DNA of 64,000 nt from Pararhizobium sp. YC-54 (GCF_025847205.1 NZ_JAOYTH010000001.1:496001-560000), one strand, 5' to 3'; shown: positions 1-8,780, counted from the stretch's first letter. Notes: generated from the letters alone by a model not told the origin. Program-made: numbers and translations.

Positions 1-815
1 CCATTGGACTTCTGACCAACGATACCTACGGCCGCTTCACCTTGCCGGTGATGGCCGGAATCTCGGAGGCGCTGGTCGATCATGGTGTCTCGGTTTTCCT
101 GTGTGCGATCGAGGACGATCCGGCACTAGGCCAAATCCATGTCGAGGCCATGCTCGACAAGCAGGTCGATGGCATCATCGCCACCGGCAAGCGGCTCGAC
201 AGGCGGCTGCCCGTCGATCTCTCCAACCTGCCGGTCCCGGTGGTCTACGCTTTTACCGAAGGCACGCCGGACAGCGTCACGTTCCGCTCCGACGATGCGC
301 ACGGCGCAACGCTTGCAGTGGAATGGCTCCTGCAGATCGGGCGGCGGCGGATCGTTCACATCACCGGGCCGAAAGATTTCTTTTCGGTGCATGAACGCGC
401 CGATGCCTACAGCCAAGCGGCGGGTAGCGCCGAGCCGGTGATGTATGGCGTCTGGTCGGAAAGCTGGGGCCATGAGGCGATCGCCGAAATCTGGAATAGA
501 CCCGGAGAAAAACCGGATGCCCTCTTCTGCGGCAACGACCAGATCGCCCGCGGCGCAGTGGACGCCCTGCGCGAGCGCGGCATCAGGGTGCCGGACGATG
601 TGTCCGTCATCGGCTTCGACAATTGGGAGATTGTCGCAGCGCAGACGCGGCCGCCGCTGACGACGGTGGACATGGAATTGAAGGAACTGGGGCGGCAGGC
701 GGGATTGACCGTTCTGGCGCTCGCAGAGGGACGGCCTGTCGAGCCGGGAGTGAGGAAACTGCCATGCCGGCTGGTTGTCCGGCAGTCATGCGGGAGCAAA
801 ACCCCGAGGGAATGA
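1..815 (+). CDS. LacI-family transcriptional regulator, C-terminal part (cut by left edge)
   Basis: The reading frame is open from base 3 and runs off the left edge, so the DNA-binding helix-turn-helix domain is missing from view. What remains is the sugar-binding (periplasmic-binding-protein type I) domain of a LacI/GalR regulator. Its C-terminal signature is clear: a CGNDQIARGA stretch, then VPDDVSVIGFDN, then the PPLTTVD segment that closes the second lobe. LacI proteins usually repress a sugar operon until a sugar binds. It lies 42 bases upstream of a sugar ABC transporter on the same strand, so it probably controls that operon and is transcribed with or just before it. The inducer is not visible from the sequence; an arabinofuranoside is an inference from the GH127 enzyme downstream. 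Confidence 0.9.
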   Translation, partial: IGLLTNDTYGRFTLPVMAGISEALVDHGVSVFLCAIEDDPALGQIHVEAMLDKQVDGIIATGKRLDRRLPVDLSNLPVPVVYAFTEGTPDSVTFRSDDAHGATLAVEWLLQIGRRRIVHITGPKDFFSVHERADAYSQAAGSAEPVMYGVWSESWGHEAIAEIWNRPGEKPDALFCGNDQIARGAVDALRERGIRVPDDVSVIGFDNWEIVAAQTRPPLTTVDMELKELGRQAGLTVLALAEGRPVEPGVRKLPCRLVVRQSCGSKTPRE

Positions 816-819
816 ACAA

Positions 820-840
820 GGCGCCAGAGGAGATGGCGCC
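820..840 (+). other. Intercistronic hairpin between lacI-type gene and binding-protein gene
   Basis: GGCGCC at 820-825 and 835-840 can pair around a 9-base loop, just before the Shine-Dalgarno sequence of the binding-protein gene. There is no T-run, so it is not a typical terminator. It may protect the 3' end of an upstream message or act as an operator half; which one is not decidable here. Confidence 0.4.
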
Positions 841-844
841 ATAT

Positions 845-853
845 TGGGAGGAG
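845..853 (+). promoter_or_regulatory. Ribosome-binding site fully complementary to the anti-SD loops at 40869-41210
   Basis: TGGGAGGAG lies five bases before the ATG at 858. It is an unusually extended Shine-Dalgarno sequence and the exact reverse complement of CTCCTCCCA, the core of the 13-base loop found four times in the tandem small RNAs at 40858-41268. AbcR-type RNAs of rhizobia are known to block translation of ABC-transporter binding proteins at this place; that this gene is a target is inferred from the match. Confidence 0.55.
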
Positions 854-857
854 TGTC

Positions 858-2096
858 ATGATCAAGCGTCTACTGGCGGCGACCAGCATCGCTACCCTGT
901 GCCTGGTATCCGGCGCATCGGCCGCCGAAAAAGTCGAGATGTGGGTTCGCACCGGTGTCGGCGATGCCTTCAAGAAGACCGTGGAAGCCTATAATTCCAG
1001 CCATGAAAACCAGGTTGCGATGACCGAGGTGCCGTTCTCGGAACTGGTGCAGAAATACGCAACCGCGATTGCCGGCGGTCAGGCGCCCGACGCCCTTTCG
1101 ATGGACCTCATCTACAATCCCGCTTTTGCCGCCGCAGGCCAGCTTGAGGACCTGACGGACTGGGCAAAGTCCCTGCCCTATTTCAATTCGCTGTCGCCAT
1201 CGCACGTCAAGCTCGGCACCTATCAGGACCGCATCTACGGTCTGCCGCTGTCCGTCGAGACGTCGGTCTTTGCCTGGAACAAGGACCTCTACAAGAAAGC
1301 CGGCCTCGATCCTGAAAAAGCCCCGGCAAGTTGGGACGAAATCACCGCCAATGCGGAGAAAATCCGGGCACTGGGCGACGACACCTACGGTTTCTACTTC
1401 TCGGGCGGCGGTTGCGGCGGCTGCATGATCTTCACCTTCACTCCGCTCGTATGGGGCTCCGGTACCGACATCCTGTCCGCGGACGGCAAGACCGCGACGC
1501 TCGATACACCGGAGATGCGCAAGGCCGTCGATATCTATCGCAACATGGTCAAGAAAGATCTCGTACCGGCGGGTGCTGCCAGCGATAATGGCGCAAACTT
1601 TCTCTCCTTCACAAACGGCAAGATCGGCCAGCAAAGCCTTGGCGCCTTTGCCATCGGATCGCTGGTGACGGAGCATCCCGACATCCATTTCGGCGTAACG
1701 CTGATCCCCGGCGCCACGGGCGGAACCTCATCCTTTGCCGGCGGCGACAATTTCGTCATCACCAAGGGCACGCCGAAGATGGATGCCGTCAAGGAATTCC
1801 TCGAATATATCTACTCCGAGGACGGCCAGAAGATCATGGCCAAGTATGGCAGCCTGCCGACGCGCGGCGATATCGCCGGCAAGGTGCTCGAAGGTCTCGA
1901 TCCCCGGCTGCAGGTGGGCATCCAGGCGATTTCGGTCGCCAAGACACCCTATACGCTGCAGTTCAACGACCTGATCAACAGCGCCAACGGCCCATGGGCA
2001 ACCTTCACCAACGCCGCCATCCTCGGCGAGGACGTCGATGGCGCGTTCTCGAACGCCCAGAGCGAAATGCAATCGATCATCGACAGCGGCCAGTAA
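858..2096 (+). CDS. Sugar ABC transporter substrate-binding protein (family 1, MalE/UgpB-like)
   Basis: A 412-residue periplasmic solute-binding protein that should deliver a sugar or oligosaccharide to the two permeases encoded next. Residues 1-23 form a Sec signal peptide (positive start, hydrophobic core, cleavage after an ASA-type motif). The mature part has the usual family 1 layout, including an SFAGGDNFVITKG-like segment and EFLEYIYSEDGQ near the end. The start at 858 follows a strong GGGAGGAG. Odd feature: Cys186 and Cys189 form a CGGC motif in a glycine-rich stretch (SGGGCGGCM), which could make a disulfide near the binding cleft. The downstream GH127 enzyme suggests an L-arabinofuranose-containing oligosaccharide as ligand; this is inference. 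Confidence 0.9.
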   Translation: MIKRLLAATSIATLCLVSGASAAEKVEMWVRTGVGDAFKKTVEAYNSSHENQVAMTEVPFSELVQKYATAIAGGQAPDALSMDLIYNPAFAAAGQLEDLTDWAKSLPYFNSLSPSHVKLGTYQDRIYGLPLSVETSVFAWNKDLYKKAGLDPEKAPASWDEITANAEKIRALGDDTYGFYFSGGGCGGCMIFTFTPLVWGSGTDILSADGKTATLDTPEMRKAVDIYRNMVKKDLVPAGAASDNGANFLSFTNGKIGQQSLGAFAIGSLVTEHPDIHFGVTLIPGATGGTSSFAGGDNFVITKGTPKMDAVKEFLEYIYSEDGQKIMAKYGSLPTRGDIAGKVLEGLDPRLQVGIQAISVAKTPYTLQFNDLINSANGPWATFTNAAILGEDVDGAFSNAQSEMQSIIDSGQ

Positions 2097-2112
2097 TCTC
2101 CCCGGCTGCTGT

Positions 2113-2140
2113 GGCCGGGAGGCAAAGCCGCCTCCCGGCC
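2113..2140 (+). other. Strong intercistronic hairpin after binding-protein gene
   Basis: GGCCGGGAGGC (2113-2123) pairs perfectly with GCCTCCCGGCC (2130-2140) around a six-base loop, with no following T-run. Hairpins at this position in binding-protein-dependent transport operons are known to stabilise the upstream message, giving more binding protein than permease. That role is inferred from position and stability. Confidence 0.65.
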
Positions 2141-2172
2141 GATTTCCCCAAAATCCATGCGGAGCATTCCCG

Positions 2173-3090
2173 ATGACCGGCACCGGTTCGAAGGCCCTGT
2201 TGCCACAACGCAAGAGACGGCGCAGATCGGGTTGGCGCGGCCTTGTTTACATCGCGCCGGCGATGGCGCTCGTCATCCTGTTCTTCATCATGCCGGTGAT
2301 CTTTACCGGCTGGATGAGCCTGCACAACTGGCCGCTGATGGGCGGCACGCGCTGGATCGGTTTGAAGAACTACGTCCGCATGTTCCACGATGCGCGCTTC
2401 CTGTCGGCGCTGCAGTTCACGGCCTACTATACCGTCATCGCGACCGTCGCGATTTTCGCCGTGGCTTTTCCGCTGGCGATCTTCGTCGAAAAGCAACGTC
2501 GCTTCGTCAGCGCCTACCGCACCATCATTTTCCTGCCGGTGGTCGTCGGCCTGGCCACCGCCTCGCTGCTCTGGGTGTGGCTTGCCAATGTCGATAGCGG
2601 CTTTATCGGTCCGGCGCTGAAAGCGCTCGGGCTGGCGGACAAGAGCCCGAACCTGCTCGCCACCTTCGACGGCGCCTTCCTCACCATCGTCATCATGGTC
2701 GTCTGGAAGATTGCCGGTTTTACCATGATCATTCTTCTGACCGGTCTGCAGGCGATCCCGTCCGAACTGACGGAGGCAGCCCGCATCGACGGCGCCGGCC
2801 GCTGGCAACGCTTCCGGCATCTGACGCTGCCCCTGATGCGCAAGACGATTGCGCTGGCGCTGATCATTTCCGTCACCGGCTCGATCCTTGCCTTCGACCA
2901 GTTCTACATCATGACATCGGGCGGACCGCAGAACCGGATGATCTCGGTGGTCTACTATATCTTCAACCAGTCCTTCGTGTCCTTCAATCTGGGCTATGGT
3001 GCCGCGCTGTCGATCGCGCTCCTCGCCATCCTGGTGGCGATCAGCATCGTGCAGCTCTGGCTGCTGCGCGCCGGAGAGGAACGGCCATGA
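2173..3090 (+). CDS. Sugar ABC transporter permease (MalF/UgpA type)
   Basis: A 305-residue inner-membrane permease with about six membrane segments. It forms the channel together with the next gene product. The cytoplasmic EAA loop that docks with the ATPase is present at about residues 201-220 (EAARIDGAGRWQRF). An earlier in-frame start exists, but the ATG at 2173 is preferred: it has a GGAG at 2160-2163 and avoids overlap with the binding-protein gene and the hairpin. The N terminus is very basic (QRKRRRR), as expected for a cytoplasmic end. Its stop overlaps the next start as ATGA (3087-3090), indicating coupled translation. Confidence 0.9.
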   Translation: MTGTGSKALLPQRKRRRRSGWRGLVYIAPAMALVILFFIMPVIFTGWMSLHNWPLMGGTRWIGLKNYVRMFHDARFLSALQFTAYYTVIATVAIFAVAFPLAIFVEKQRRFVSAYRTIIFLPVVVGLATASLLWVWLANVDSGFIGPALKALGLADKSPNLLATFDGAFLTIVIMVVWKIAGFTMIILLTGLQAIPSELTEAARIDGAGRWQRFRHLTLPLMRKTIALALIISVTGSILAFDQFYIMTSGGPQNRMISVVYYIFNQSFVSFNLGYGAALSIALLAILVAISIVQLWLLRAGEERP

Positions 3091-3965
3091 ACACCGCAAA
3101 ACCGAGCCTTTCAAAGCAACGCCGTGCCCGCAAGACCTTCAGGGCCGACAGTGCCTATCATGCGACCGGCATAGCCATCTGCCTGTTCTTCCTGGCGCCC
3201 TTCGTCATCACCTTTCTGGCCTCGTTCCGCCATGGGACGGAGGCCCGCCTGCCGCCGCTGCCGCCCTGGCCGACCTCCGGGATCAGCATCGATTCCTACC
3301 TGTCGCTCGATACGTTCGGCGCTGGCATCTGGCAGCACACGATCAACTCGCTGCTCGTCTCCATTGCAACAGTGGTGCTGACCGTCGCCGTCAGCCTCCT
3401 GGCTGGTTACGGCTTCTCGCGCTACCGGTTTCCGCTGAAAAATGTGCTGTTCGTGCTGATCATCGCCACGTTGATGATCCCGTTCCAGTCGATCCTGACG
3501 CCGCTGTTCATCATCCTCGCCAAGCTTGGACTGAACAATTCGCTACTCGGGCTGACGCTGGTCTATGTGACGCTGCAGCTGCCCTTTTCGGTGTTCATGA
3601 TGCGCAACGCCTTCGACGCCGTGCCGAAGGAGATCGAGGAAGCCGCGCGCATCGATGGCGCGCGAGATCTGAAGCTGCTGGTCCGCGTGCTTCTGCCGCT
3701 CGTCCTGCCGGGCGTGGCGACCGTCGCCATCTTCGCCTTCCTCAACGCCTGGAACGAATTTCTGGCGGCACTCATCCTCCTGTCCAGCAACGAGAAATAC
3801 ACGCTGCCGGTCCTGATGATGGCAGTGCGCGCCGGGCGTCTCGGCGCGGTCAACTGGGGCGCTGTGCAAGCCGGCGTCGCCGTCATGACGATCCCCTGCC
3901 TGATCGTCTTCCTGCTGTTGCAACGCTACTACATGCGCGGGCTGATGGCCGGCGCGGTGAAATGA
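3087..3965 (+). CDS. Sugar ABC transporter permease (MalG/UgpE type)
   Basis: A 292-residue inner-membrane permease, partner of the preceding one. It has a first membrane segment at about residues 27-46, a periplasmic region, and five further segments. The EAA motif (EEAARIDGARDL) is at about residues 184-195. The typical MalG-type ending (LLLQRYYMRGLMAGAVK) is present. It starts inside the stop of the upstream permease and ends 21 bases before the glycosidase gene, so it is within a tight operon. The exact substrate cannot be told from the permease sequence. Confidence 0.9.
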   Translation: MNTAKPSLSKQRRARKTFRADSAYHATGIAICLFFLAPFVITFLASFRHGTEARLPPLPPWPTSGISIDSYLSLDTFGAGIWQHTINSLLVSIATVVLTVAVSLLAGYGFSRYRFPLKNVLFVLIIATLMIPFQSILTPLFIILAKLGLNNSLLGLTLVYVTLQLPFSVFMMRNAFDAVPKEIEEAARIDGARDLKLLVRVLLPLVLPGVATVAIFAFLNAWNEFLAALILLSSNEKYTLPVLMMAVRAGRLGAVNWGAVQAGVAVMTIPCLIVFLLLQRYYMRGLMAGAVK

Positions 3966-3986
3966 TCTCAAGAAACGGATGATGCC

Positions 3987-5915
3987 ATGAACACGATGAA
4001 AAGAGACCGCCAGTTTCGCCCCCTGCCCGTGCCCAGTGTCGATATCCACGGCCTGTTCGGCGATCGCCAGGACGCGATTTGCGACACCACCGCCGAAACG
4101 CTGCTCGACCGCTGTGTCGAGGCCGGCATGATCAGCGCCATCGACACCGGCAAACCAAGCCCCGGTATCGTCATCCCGATCCAGGCCTGGGGCGGCACGA
4201 CACAGATGTTTTGGGATAGCGATCTCGGCAAGTCGATCGAGACGGTCGCCTATTCGCTCTATCGGCGGAAAAACCCGAAGCTCGAAGCCCGTGTCGATGA
4301 GATCATCGACATGTACGAGAAGATGCAGGATGAGGACGGTTACCTGAACGCCTGGTTCCAGCGCGTCCAGCCCGACCGCCGCTGGACCAACCTGCGCGAT
4401 CATCACGAACTCTATTGCGCCGGCCATCTGATCGAGGGCGCTGTCGCCTATTTCCAGGCGACCGGCAAGCGCAAGCTGCTCGACATCATGTGCCGTTATT
4501 CCGATTACCTGATCAAGACCTTCGGCCGTGGCGAGGGCCAGCTGCGCGGCTATTGCGGCCACGAGGAAATCGAGCTGGCACTGGTGAAGCTGGCCCGCGT
4601 GACGGGCCAGAAAAAGTATCTCGATCTTTCCAAGTTCTTCATCGACGAGCGCGGCTCGGAGCCACACTATTTCACCGAGGAAACGATCCGCGACGGCCGC
4701 GACCCCGTCAACTTCATCCAGAAGACCTATGAATACAGTCAGTCACACCTACCGGTCCGCGATCAGAAAAAGGTCGTCGGCCACGCCGTGCGCGCCATGT
4801 ATCTCTATTCCGGTATGGCTGATATCGCGACCGAATATAGCGACGATAGCCTGACTGCCGCCTTGGAAGCGCTTTGGGACGACCTGACGACCAAACAGAT
4901 GTATGTGACCGGTGGCATCGGCCCGGCCGCCGCCAATGAAGGCTTTACCGATTACTATGACCTGCCCAACGAAAGCGCCTATGCCGAGACCTGCGCGTCC
5001 GTCGGCCTGGTGTTCTGGGCCAACCGCATGCTGGGGCGCGGTCCCAATCGCCGCTATGCCGACATTATGGAGCAGGCGCTCTACAATGGCGCCATGTCCG
5101 GCCTGTCGCTCGACGGCAAGACATTCTTCTACGAAAACCCGCTCGAAAGCTCAGGCAAACATCACCGCTGGGTTTGGCACCATTGCCCATGCTGCCCTCC
5201 CAATATCGCCCGCCTTCTCGCCTCCATCGGCTCCTACATGTACGCGGTGTCGCAAGACGAGATCGCCGTGCACCTCTACGGCGAAAGCACGGCACGGTTC
5301 GACATCGGTGGCGCCAGGATCGAGTTGGCCCAGAAGACCCGCTATCCCTGGGATGGCGCGATCCGCTTCGATTTGACAATGGGCAAGCCGGCGCGTTTTG
5401 CAATCTCGCTGCGTATCCCGGAGTGGGCCGATGGTTCGACGCTGAAGGTCAATGGCGAAGCACTCGATCTGAACGCGACGATGATCGACGGATATGCCCG
5501 TATCGAGCGGGTCTGGAAGGGTGGCGATCGTATCGATCTCAATATCCCGCTGGCGCCGCGCCTGCTGTTTGCCAATCCGCTGGTGCGCCACGACGCCGGC
5601 CGCACCGCCTTGATGCGCGGGCCGATGGTCTATTGCGTCGAGGCAACCGACAATGGCGAGGGCCTCAACGGCATCCAGCTGACGGGCGATCTTTCCGACG
5701 CCAGGACAGCTGAACTCAAGGAACTGCGTGGTGCCGTTGCGCTCGACCTGCCGGTCACACGTGATCAGGCCGACTGGGGCAGCGCTCTTTACCGGACGTC
5801 ACCGCCGTTAACCGAAAAGACGACGGCGCGGTTCGTGCCCTATCCTTTCTGGGACAACCGGGCGCCGGGCGAAATGCTGGTCTGGGTCAGAGCGGGCGAA
5901 CGGAATGGCAAATAA
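3987..5915 (+). CDS. Glycoside hydrolase family 127 (beta-L-arabinofuranosidase-like)
   Basis: A 642-residue cytoplasmic enzyme with no signal peptide. Family GH127 enzymes such as HypBA1 of Bifidobacterium release L-arabinose from beta-L-arabinofuranosides, including the arabinan chains of plant hydroxyproline-rich glycoproteins. The unusual zinc-cysteine active site of that family is all here: Glu318 (NEGF) as acid/base, Glu334 and Cys336 (AYAETCASVG), and Cys402-Cys403 (CPCCPPN), where one Cys is the nucleophile. The order and spacing match the known family residues. Because it sits between permeases and the ATPase of an importer, the substrate is probably taken up intact and cut inside the cell. 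Other GH127 activities are possible, as the family is not uniform. Confidence 0.88.
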   Translation: MNTMKRDRQFRPLPVPSVDIHGLFGDRQDAICDTTAETLLDRCVEAGMISAIDTGKPSPGIVIPIQAWGGTTQMFWDSDLGKSIETVAYSLYRRKNPKLEARVDEIIDMYEKMQDEDGYLNAWFQRVQPDRRWTNLRDHHELYCAGHLIEGAVAYFQATGKRKLLDIMCRYSDYLIKTFGRGEGQLRGYCGHEEIELALVKLARVTGQKKYLDLSKFFIDERGSEPHYFTEETIRDGRDPVNFIQKTYEYSQSHLPVRDQKKVVGHAVRAMYLYSGMADIATEYSDDSLTAALEALWDDLTTKQMYVTGGIGPAAANEGFTDYYDLPNESAYAETCASVGLVFWANRMLGRGPNRRYADIMEQALYNGAMSGLSLDGKTFFYENPLESSGKHHRWVWHHCPCCPPNIARLLASIGSYMYAVSQDEIAVHLYGESTARFDIGGARIELAQKTRYPWDGAIRFDLTMGKPARFAISLRIPEWADGSTLKVNGEALDLNATMIDGYARIERVWKGGDRIDLNIPLAPRLLFANPLVRHDAGRTALMRGPMVYCVEATDNGEGLNGIQLTGDLSDARTAELKELRGAVALDLPVTRDQADWGSALYRTSPPLTEKTTARFVPYPFWDNRAPGEMLVWVRAGERNGK

Positions 5916-7044
5916 GATGACCGATACCAGCGTCGTCCTGACCGACATTCGCAAAAGCTTCGGCAATCTCGAAGTGATCCACGGCATTGACCTGAAGATC
6001 ACCGAGGGTTCCTTCGTGGTCTTCGTCGGTCCGTCCGGCTGCGGAAAATCGACGTTGCTGCGGATGATTGCCGGTCTGGAGGAAGTCACCGACGGCGAGA
6101 TCGAGATCAAGGGACGCAATGTCACCGATCTCGATCCCTCCGACCGCGGCATTGCCATGGTCTTCCAGTCCTATGCGCTCTATCCGCATATGAGCGTGCG
6201 CGAAAATCTGGCCTTCGGGCTGAAGATGGCGCACACGGACGATGCGGAGATCGAGCGCCGCGTCAAAGCAGCCTCGGCGATCCTGAAGATCGACCCGCTG
6301 CTTGATCGCCGTCCGGGTCAGCTTTCCGGCGGGCAACGCCAACGCGTGGCGATCGGCCGGGCGATCGTGCGCAAGCCGGACGTGTTCCTGTTCGACGAGC
6401 CGCTTTCCAATCTGGACGCGGAACTGCGGGTGTCCATGCGCATCGAGATCGCCCGGCTACACCGCGAACTCGGCAACACGATGATTTATGTCACCCACGA
6501 TCAGACCGAGGCAATGACGCTGGCCGACATGATCGTCGTCCTTCGCGACGGTCGCGTCGAGCAGACCGGCAGTCCACGCGAAATTTACGAAAATCCGGCG
6601 AATACATTCGTCGCCGGCTTTATTGGCTCGCCGCGGATGAACCTGTTGAATGCGGAATGGGTCGGCGACGGAACAATCCGGATCGGCAAAAGCCGGATCG
6701 CGACGCAGATAGACGGCAAGCGGATGGCGCCGGGCGACAGACTGACCCTCGGCATTCGTCCCGAACATATGAATGTTGTTGCAGACAGTGAAGGAACGCT
6801 GCGCGCCAAGGTGGACTTCTATGAGTATCTGGGGGGCACGCAATTTCTCTATTGTCAGCTTGAGGACGGACAAGCCGTGACGGCCGAGTACCGTTCTTCC
6901 GTTCCGGTTCAGGCAGGCGACATCCTCCAATTTCGCTGGAAGACAGACGACCTCCGCTTCTTCGACGCTGCCGGACTACGACTGAGGCTCCTTGATGAAC
7001 GCATCGTCCAAGCGCCGGCGAACTCCAGATCACATCAGCCGTGA
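5905..7044 (+). CDS. ABC transporter ATP-binding protein (MalK/UgpC type)
   Basis: A 379-residue ATPase that powers the sugar importer encoded upstream. Walker A is GPSGCGKST (42-50), the ABC signature LSGGQ is at 140-144, and Walker B FLFDEP at 161-166; the H-loop lies in MIYVTHDQTEAM. The C-terminal third is a TOBE/MalK-type regulatory domain. The start at 5905 overlaps the end of the GH127 gene by 11 bases; a second in-frame ATG at 5917, just past the GH127 stop, is equally possible and would remove four residues. It closes the operon: no further gene follows on this strand for over 200 bases. Such ATPases often serve several importers. Confidence 0.92.
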   Translation: MANKMTDTSVVLTDIRKSFGNLEVIHGIDLKITEGSFVVFVGPSGCGKSTLLRMIAGLEEVTDGEIEIKGRNVTDLDPSDRGIAMVFQSYALYPHMSVRENLAFGLKMAHTDDAEIERRVKAASAILKIDPLLDRRPGQLSGGQRQRVAIGRAIVRKPDVFLFDEPLSNLDAELRVSMRIEIARLHRELGNTMIYVTHDQTEAMTLADMIVVLRDGRVEQTGSPREIYENPANTFVAGFIGSPRMNLLNAEWVGDGTIRIGKSRIATQIDGKRMAPGDRLTLGIRPEHMNVVADSEGTLRAKVDFYEYLGGTQFLYCQLEDGQAVTAEYRSSVPVQAGDILQFRWKTDDLRFFDAAGLRLRLLDERIVQAPANSRSHQP

Positions 7045-7261
7045 GCTTTGTTACCGACAGCTTCGCGCAGGCACCGTCATTGTGAAATCAAATAGCCCCT
7101 ATTCAAACATCTAATTTGCCGATGTTGAAATCCGGTGCTAGCGATGCGCTGACCTCGTCCGGAGGCTCGCACAGCCGTCGTGCCATTCCCATTTCTTGAC
7201 GCGCGCACGCCCTTTCGGTGGCAAGCGCAGGCGGCGCAATCGCAATTCAAGAGTTGTAAAA

Positions 7262-8491
7262 GTGTCAGAAAAATCAGAGTCCGGAGCGTATCGCGAATGG
7301 GCCGTGCTTGCCCTTGTCATATTGATTGGCATCAATCTTCGCCCATTCCTGGCTGCGCCAGGGCCAATCCTGCCGGATATCATCACCGATACTGGGCTGA
7401 GCTATAGCGGGATCGCGACGCTTACGCTGCTGCCGATGGTGTTGATGGGGGTTGGGGCATTCATTTCGCCCGGCATTCAGGTTCGGGTTGGGACCCGCCG
7501 CGGCATGCTCGCCGCATTGGCGTTGCTGATGCTGGGGTCTGCCCTGCGCCTCGTCGTTCCGGACGGTCTGTCGCTGATCGCTACTGCGGCATTGTGTGGA
7601 ATAGGCGTGGCATTCATCCAGGCTGCGTTTCCGGGAATCATCAAGGCGCGCTTCCCGAAAAGCGTTCCCGTCGTGACAGGCTTGTACTCCGGCACGATCA
7701 TGGCCGGTGGGGCGCTTGGAGCACGGCTGATGCCTGCGCTGGTGGATGCGGGCTTTGAGTGGCGGGCCGCGCTGGCCTGGCTGGCGGTGCCGGCGGTGAT
7801 AGCGCTCATCATCTCAATGCGCGTTCTCTCCGATGTCGAAGCTGTGCGTCCGGACAAGGCGATGACGCGGCATCTCCTGGAGCGCCCGAGGACCTGGGCA
7901 CTTATGGCGGCATTCGGCCTCGTCAATGCCGGATACTCTTCCATGGTCGCCTGGCTTGCCCCCTACTACCAGGCGCTGGGCTGGAGCAGCGCCGACAGCA
8001 GCGGCCTCGTCGCGGTCATGGCAATGTGTCAGGCCGTATCAGCGCTCGCACTTCCCGCACTCGCCAGGCGTAGCATCGACCGCCGCCCCTGGCTCTTCGC
8101 CACCCTTGTGATGCAGGCCGTCGGATTTTTCGGCCTCGCCTTTCTTCCTGATAGCGCACCGGCCTTCTGGGCGGGGATCTGCGGGGCCGGGCTCGGGGGA
8201 AGCTTCGCGCTCGCGATCGTAACCGCGCTCGATCACTTGCCGAGGCCGGAGCAGGCAGGTGCCCTCACGGCACTCATGCAAGGCGGCGGGTTTCTGATTG
8301 CAGCTGCCGGCCCCTACAGCATGGCCCTGCTTCACAGCGTGACCGGTGGTTTTGCCGCCGGCTGGGTGATGCATCTGACATGCCTGGCGATTGCCGCACT
8401 GTTCTATTTGCGCTTCGACCCCAACCGCTACGCAAATGCCATGAGTCTCCGTGGAGTTCGGATGACAAAGATATGCGGCGATAACGGCTGA
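7262..8491 (+). CDS. MFS transporter, CynX/NimT family
   Basis: A 409-residue membrane protein with about twelve hydrophobic segments. The first segment carries GINLRPFLAAPGPILPDI, followed by TLLPMVLMGVGAF, the hallmarks of the CynX/NimT branch (cyanate and 2-nitroimidazole transporters of the major facilitator superfamily). The reading frame extends back to a TTG at 7196, but the GTG at 7262 puts a short hydrophilic leader before the first membrane helix and is preferred; neither has a strong Shine-Dalgarno sequence. It stands alone, 217 bases after the sugar operon, and ahead of two amidohydrolases on the opposite strand. A role in moving a small nitrogen compound related to those enzymes is a guess. 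Confidence 0.8.
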   Translation: MSEKSESGAYREWAVLALVILIGINLRPFLAAPGPILPDIITDTGLSYSGIATLTLLPMVLMGVGAFISPGIQVRVGTRRGMLAALALLMLGSALRLVVPDGLSLIATAALCGIGVAFIQAAFPGIIKARFPKSVPVVTGLYSGTIMAGGALGARLMPALVDAGFEWRAALAWLAVPAVIALIISMRVLSDVEAVRPDKAMTRHLLERPRTWALMAAFGLVNAGYSSMVAWLAPYYQALGWSSADSSGLVAVMAMCQAVSALALPALARRSIDRRPWLFATLVMQAVGFFGLAFLPDSAPAFWAGICGAGLGGSFALAIVTALDHLPRPEQAGALTALMQGGGFLIAAAGPYSMALLHSVTGGFAAGWVMHLTCLAIAALFYLRFDPNRYANAMSLRGVRMTKICGDNG

Positions 8492-8611
8492 CCGTTCCGG
8501 TTCGCCCCGGCGGGCGCGGCCATGGTGACGGGTAGGACTATAGCGCCGCACGAAGACCAAGAGGCGCGCCGGAACGATTCCCAACGCCAACATCCATAGC
8601 GAGACGACATC

Positions 8612-8647
8612 CAGGTTCTCGAGATCAGGCAGGTTCTCGAGATCAGG
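8612..8647. repeat. Perfect 18-bp tandem duplication
   Basis: CAGGTTCTCGAGATCAGG occurs twice back to back (8612-8629 and 8630-8647) in the 289-base non-coding stretch between two convergent genes. Each unit contains the palindrome CTCGAG. It may be a recent slippage duplication. Nothing else with a clear function was seen in the stretch, apart from the hairpin at 8729-8770. Confidence 0.7.
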
Positions 8648-8728
8648 GCGCAATCCGTCAAAAATGCGTGGTGTGCCCAGCGCTGCCGAAGTCGCTACCG
8701 GCGATTTCCGCCGGTCAACGGGATTACA

Positions 8729-8770
8729 GGAGAGCGGGAAACGAAACGAGCCCGTTACCTACCGCTCTCC
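8729..8770 (-). terminator. Possible terminator hairpin downstream of amidohydrolase gene
   Basis: GGAGAGCGG (8729-8737) pairs with CCGCTCTCC (8762-8770) around a 24-base loop that contains a further AACG/CGTT pairing. It lies 10 bases after the stop of the minus-strand amidohydrolase gene. No clear U-run follows, so the terminator call is tentative. Confidence 0.4.
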
Positions 8771-8780
8771 TACCCAGGTA

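Noticed and set aside
7045..7261. A small gene before the CynX/NimT-type transporter
   Set aside because: Short frames here lack ribosome-binding sites and any coherent protein character.
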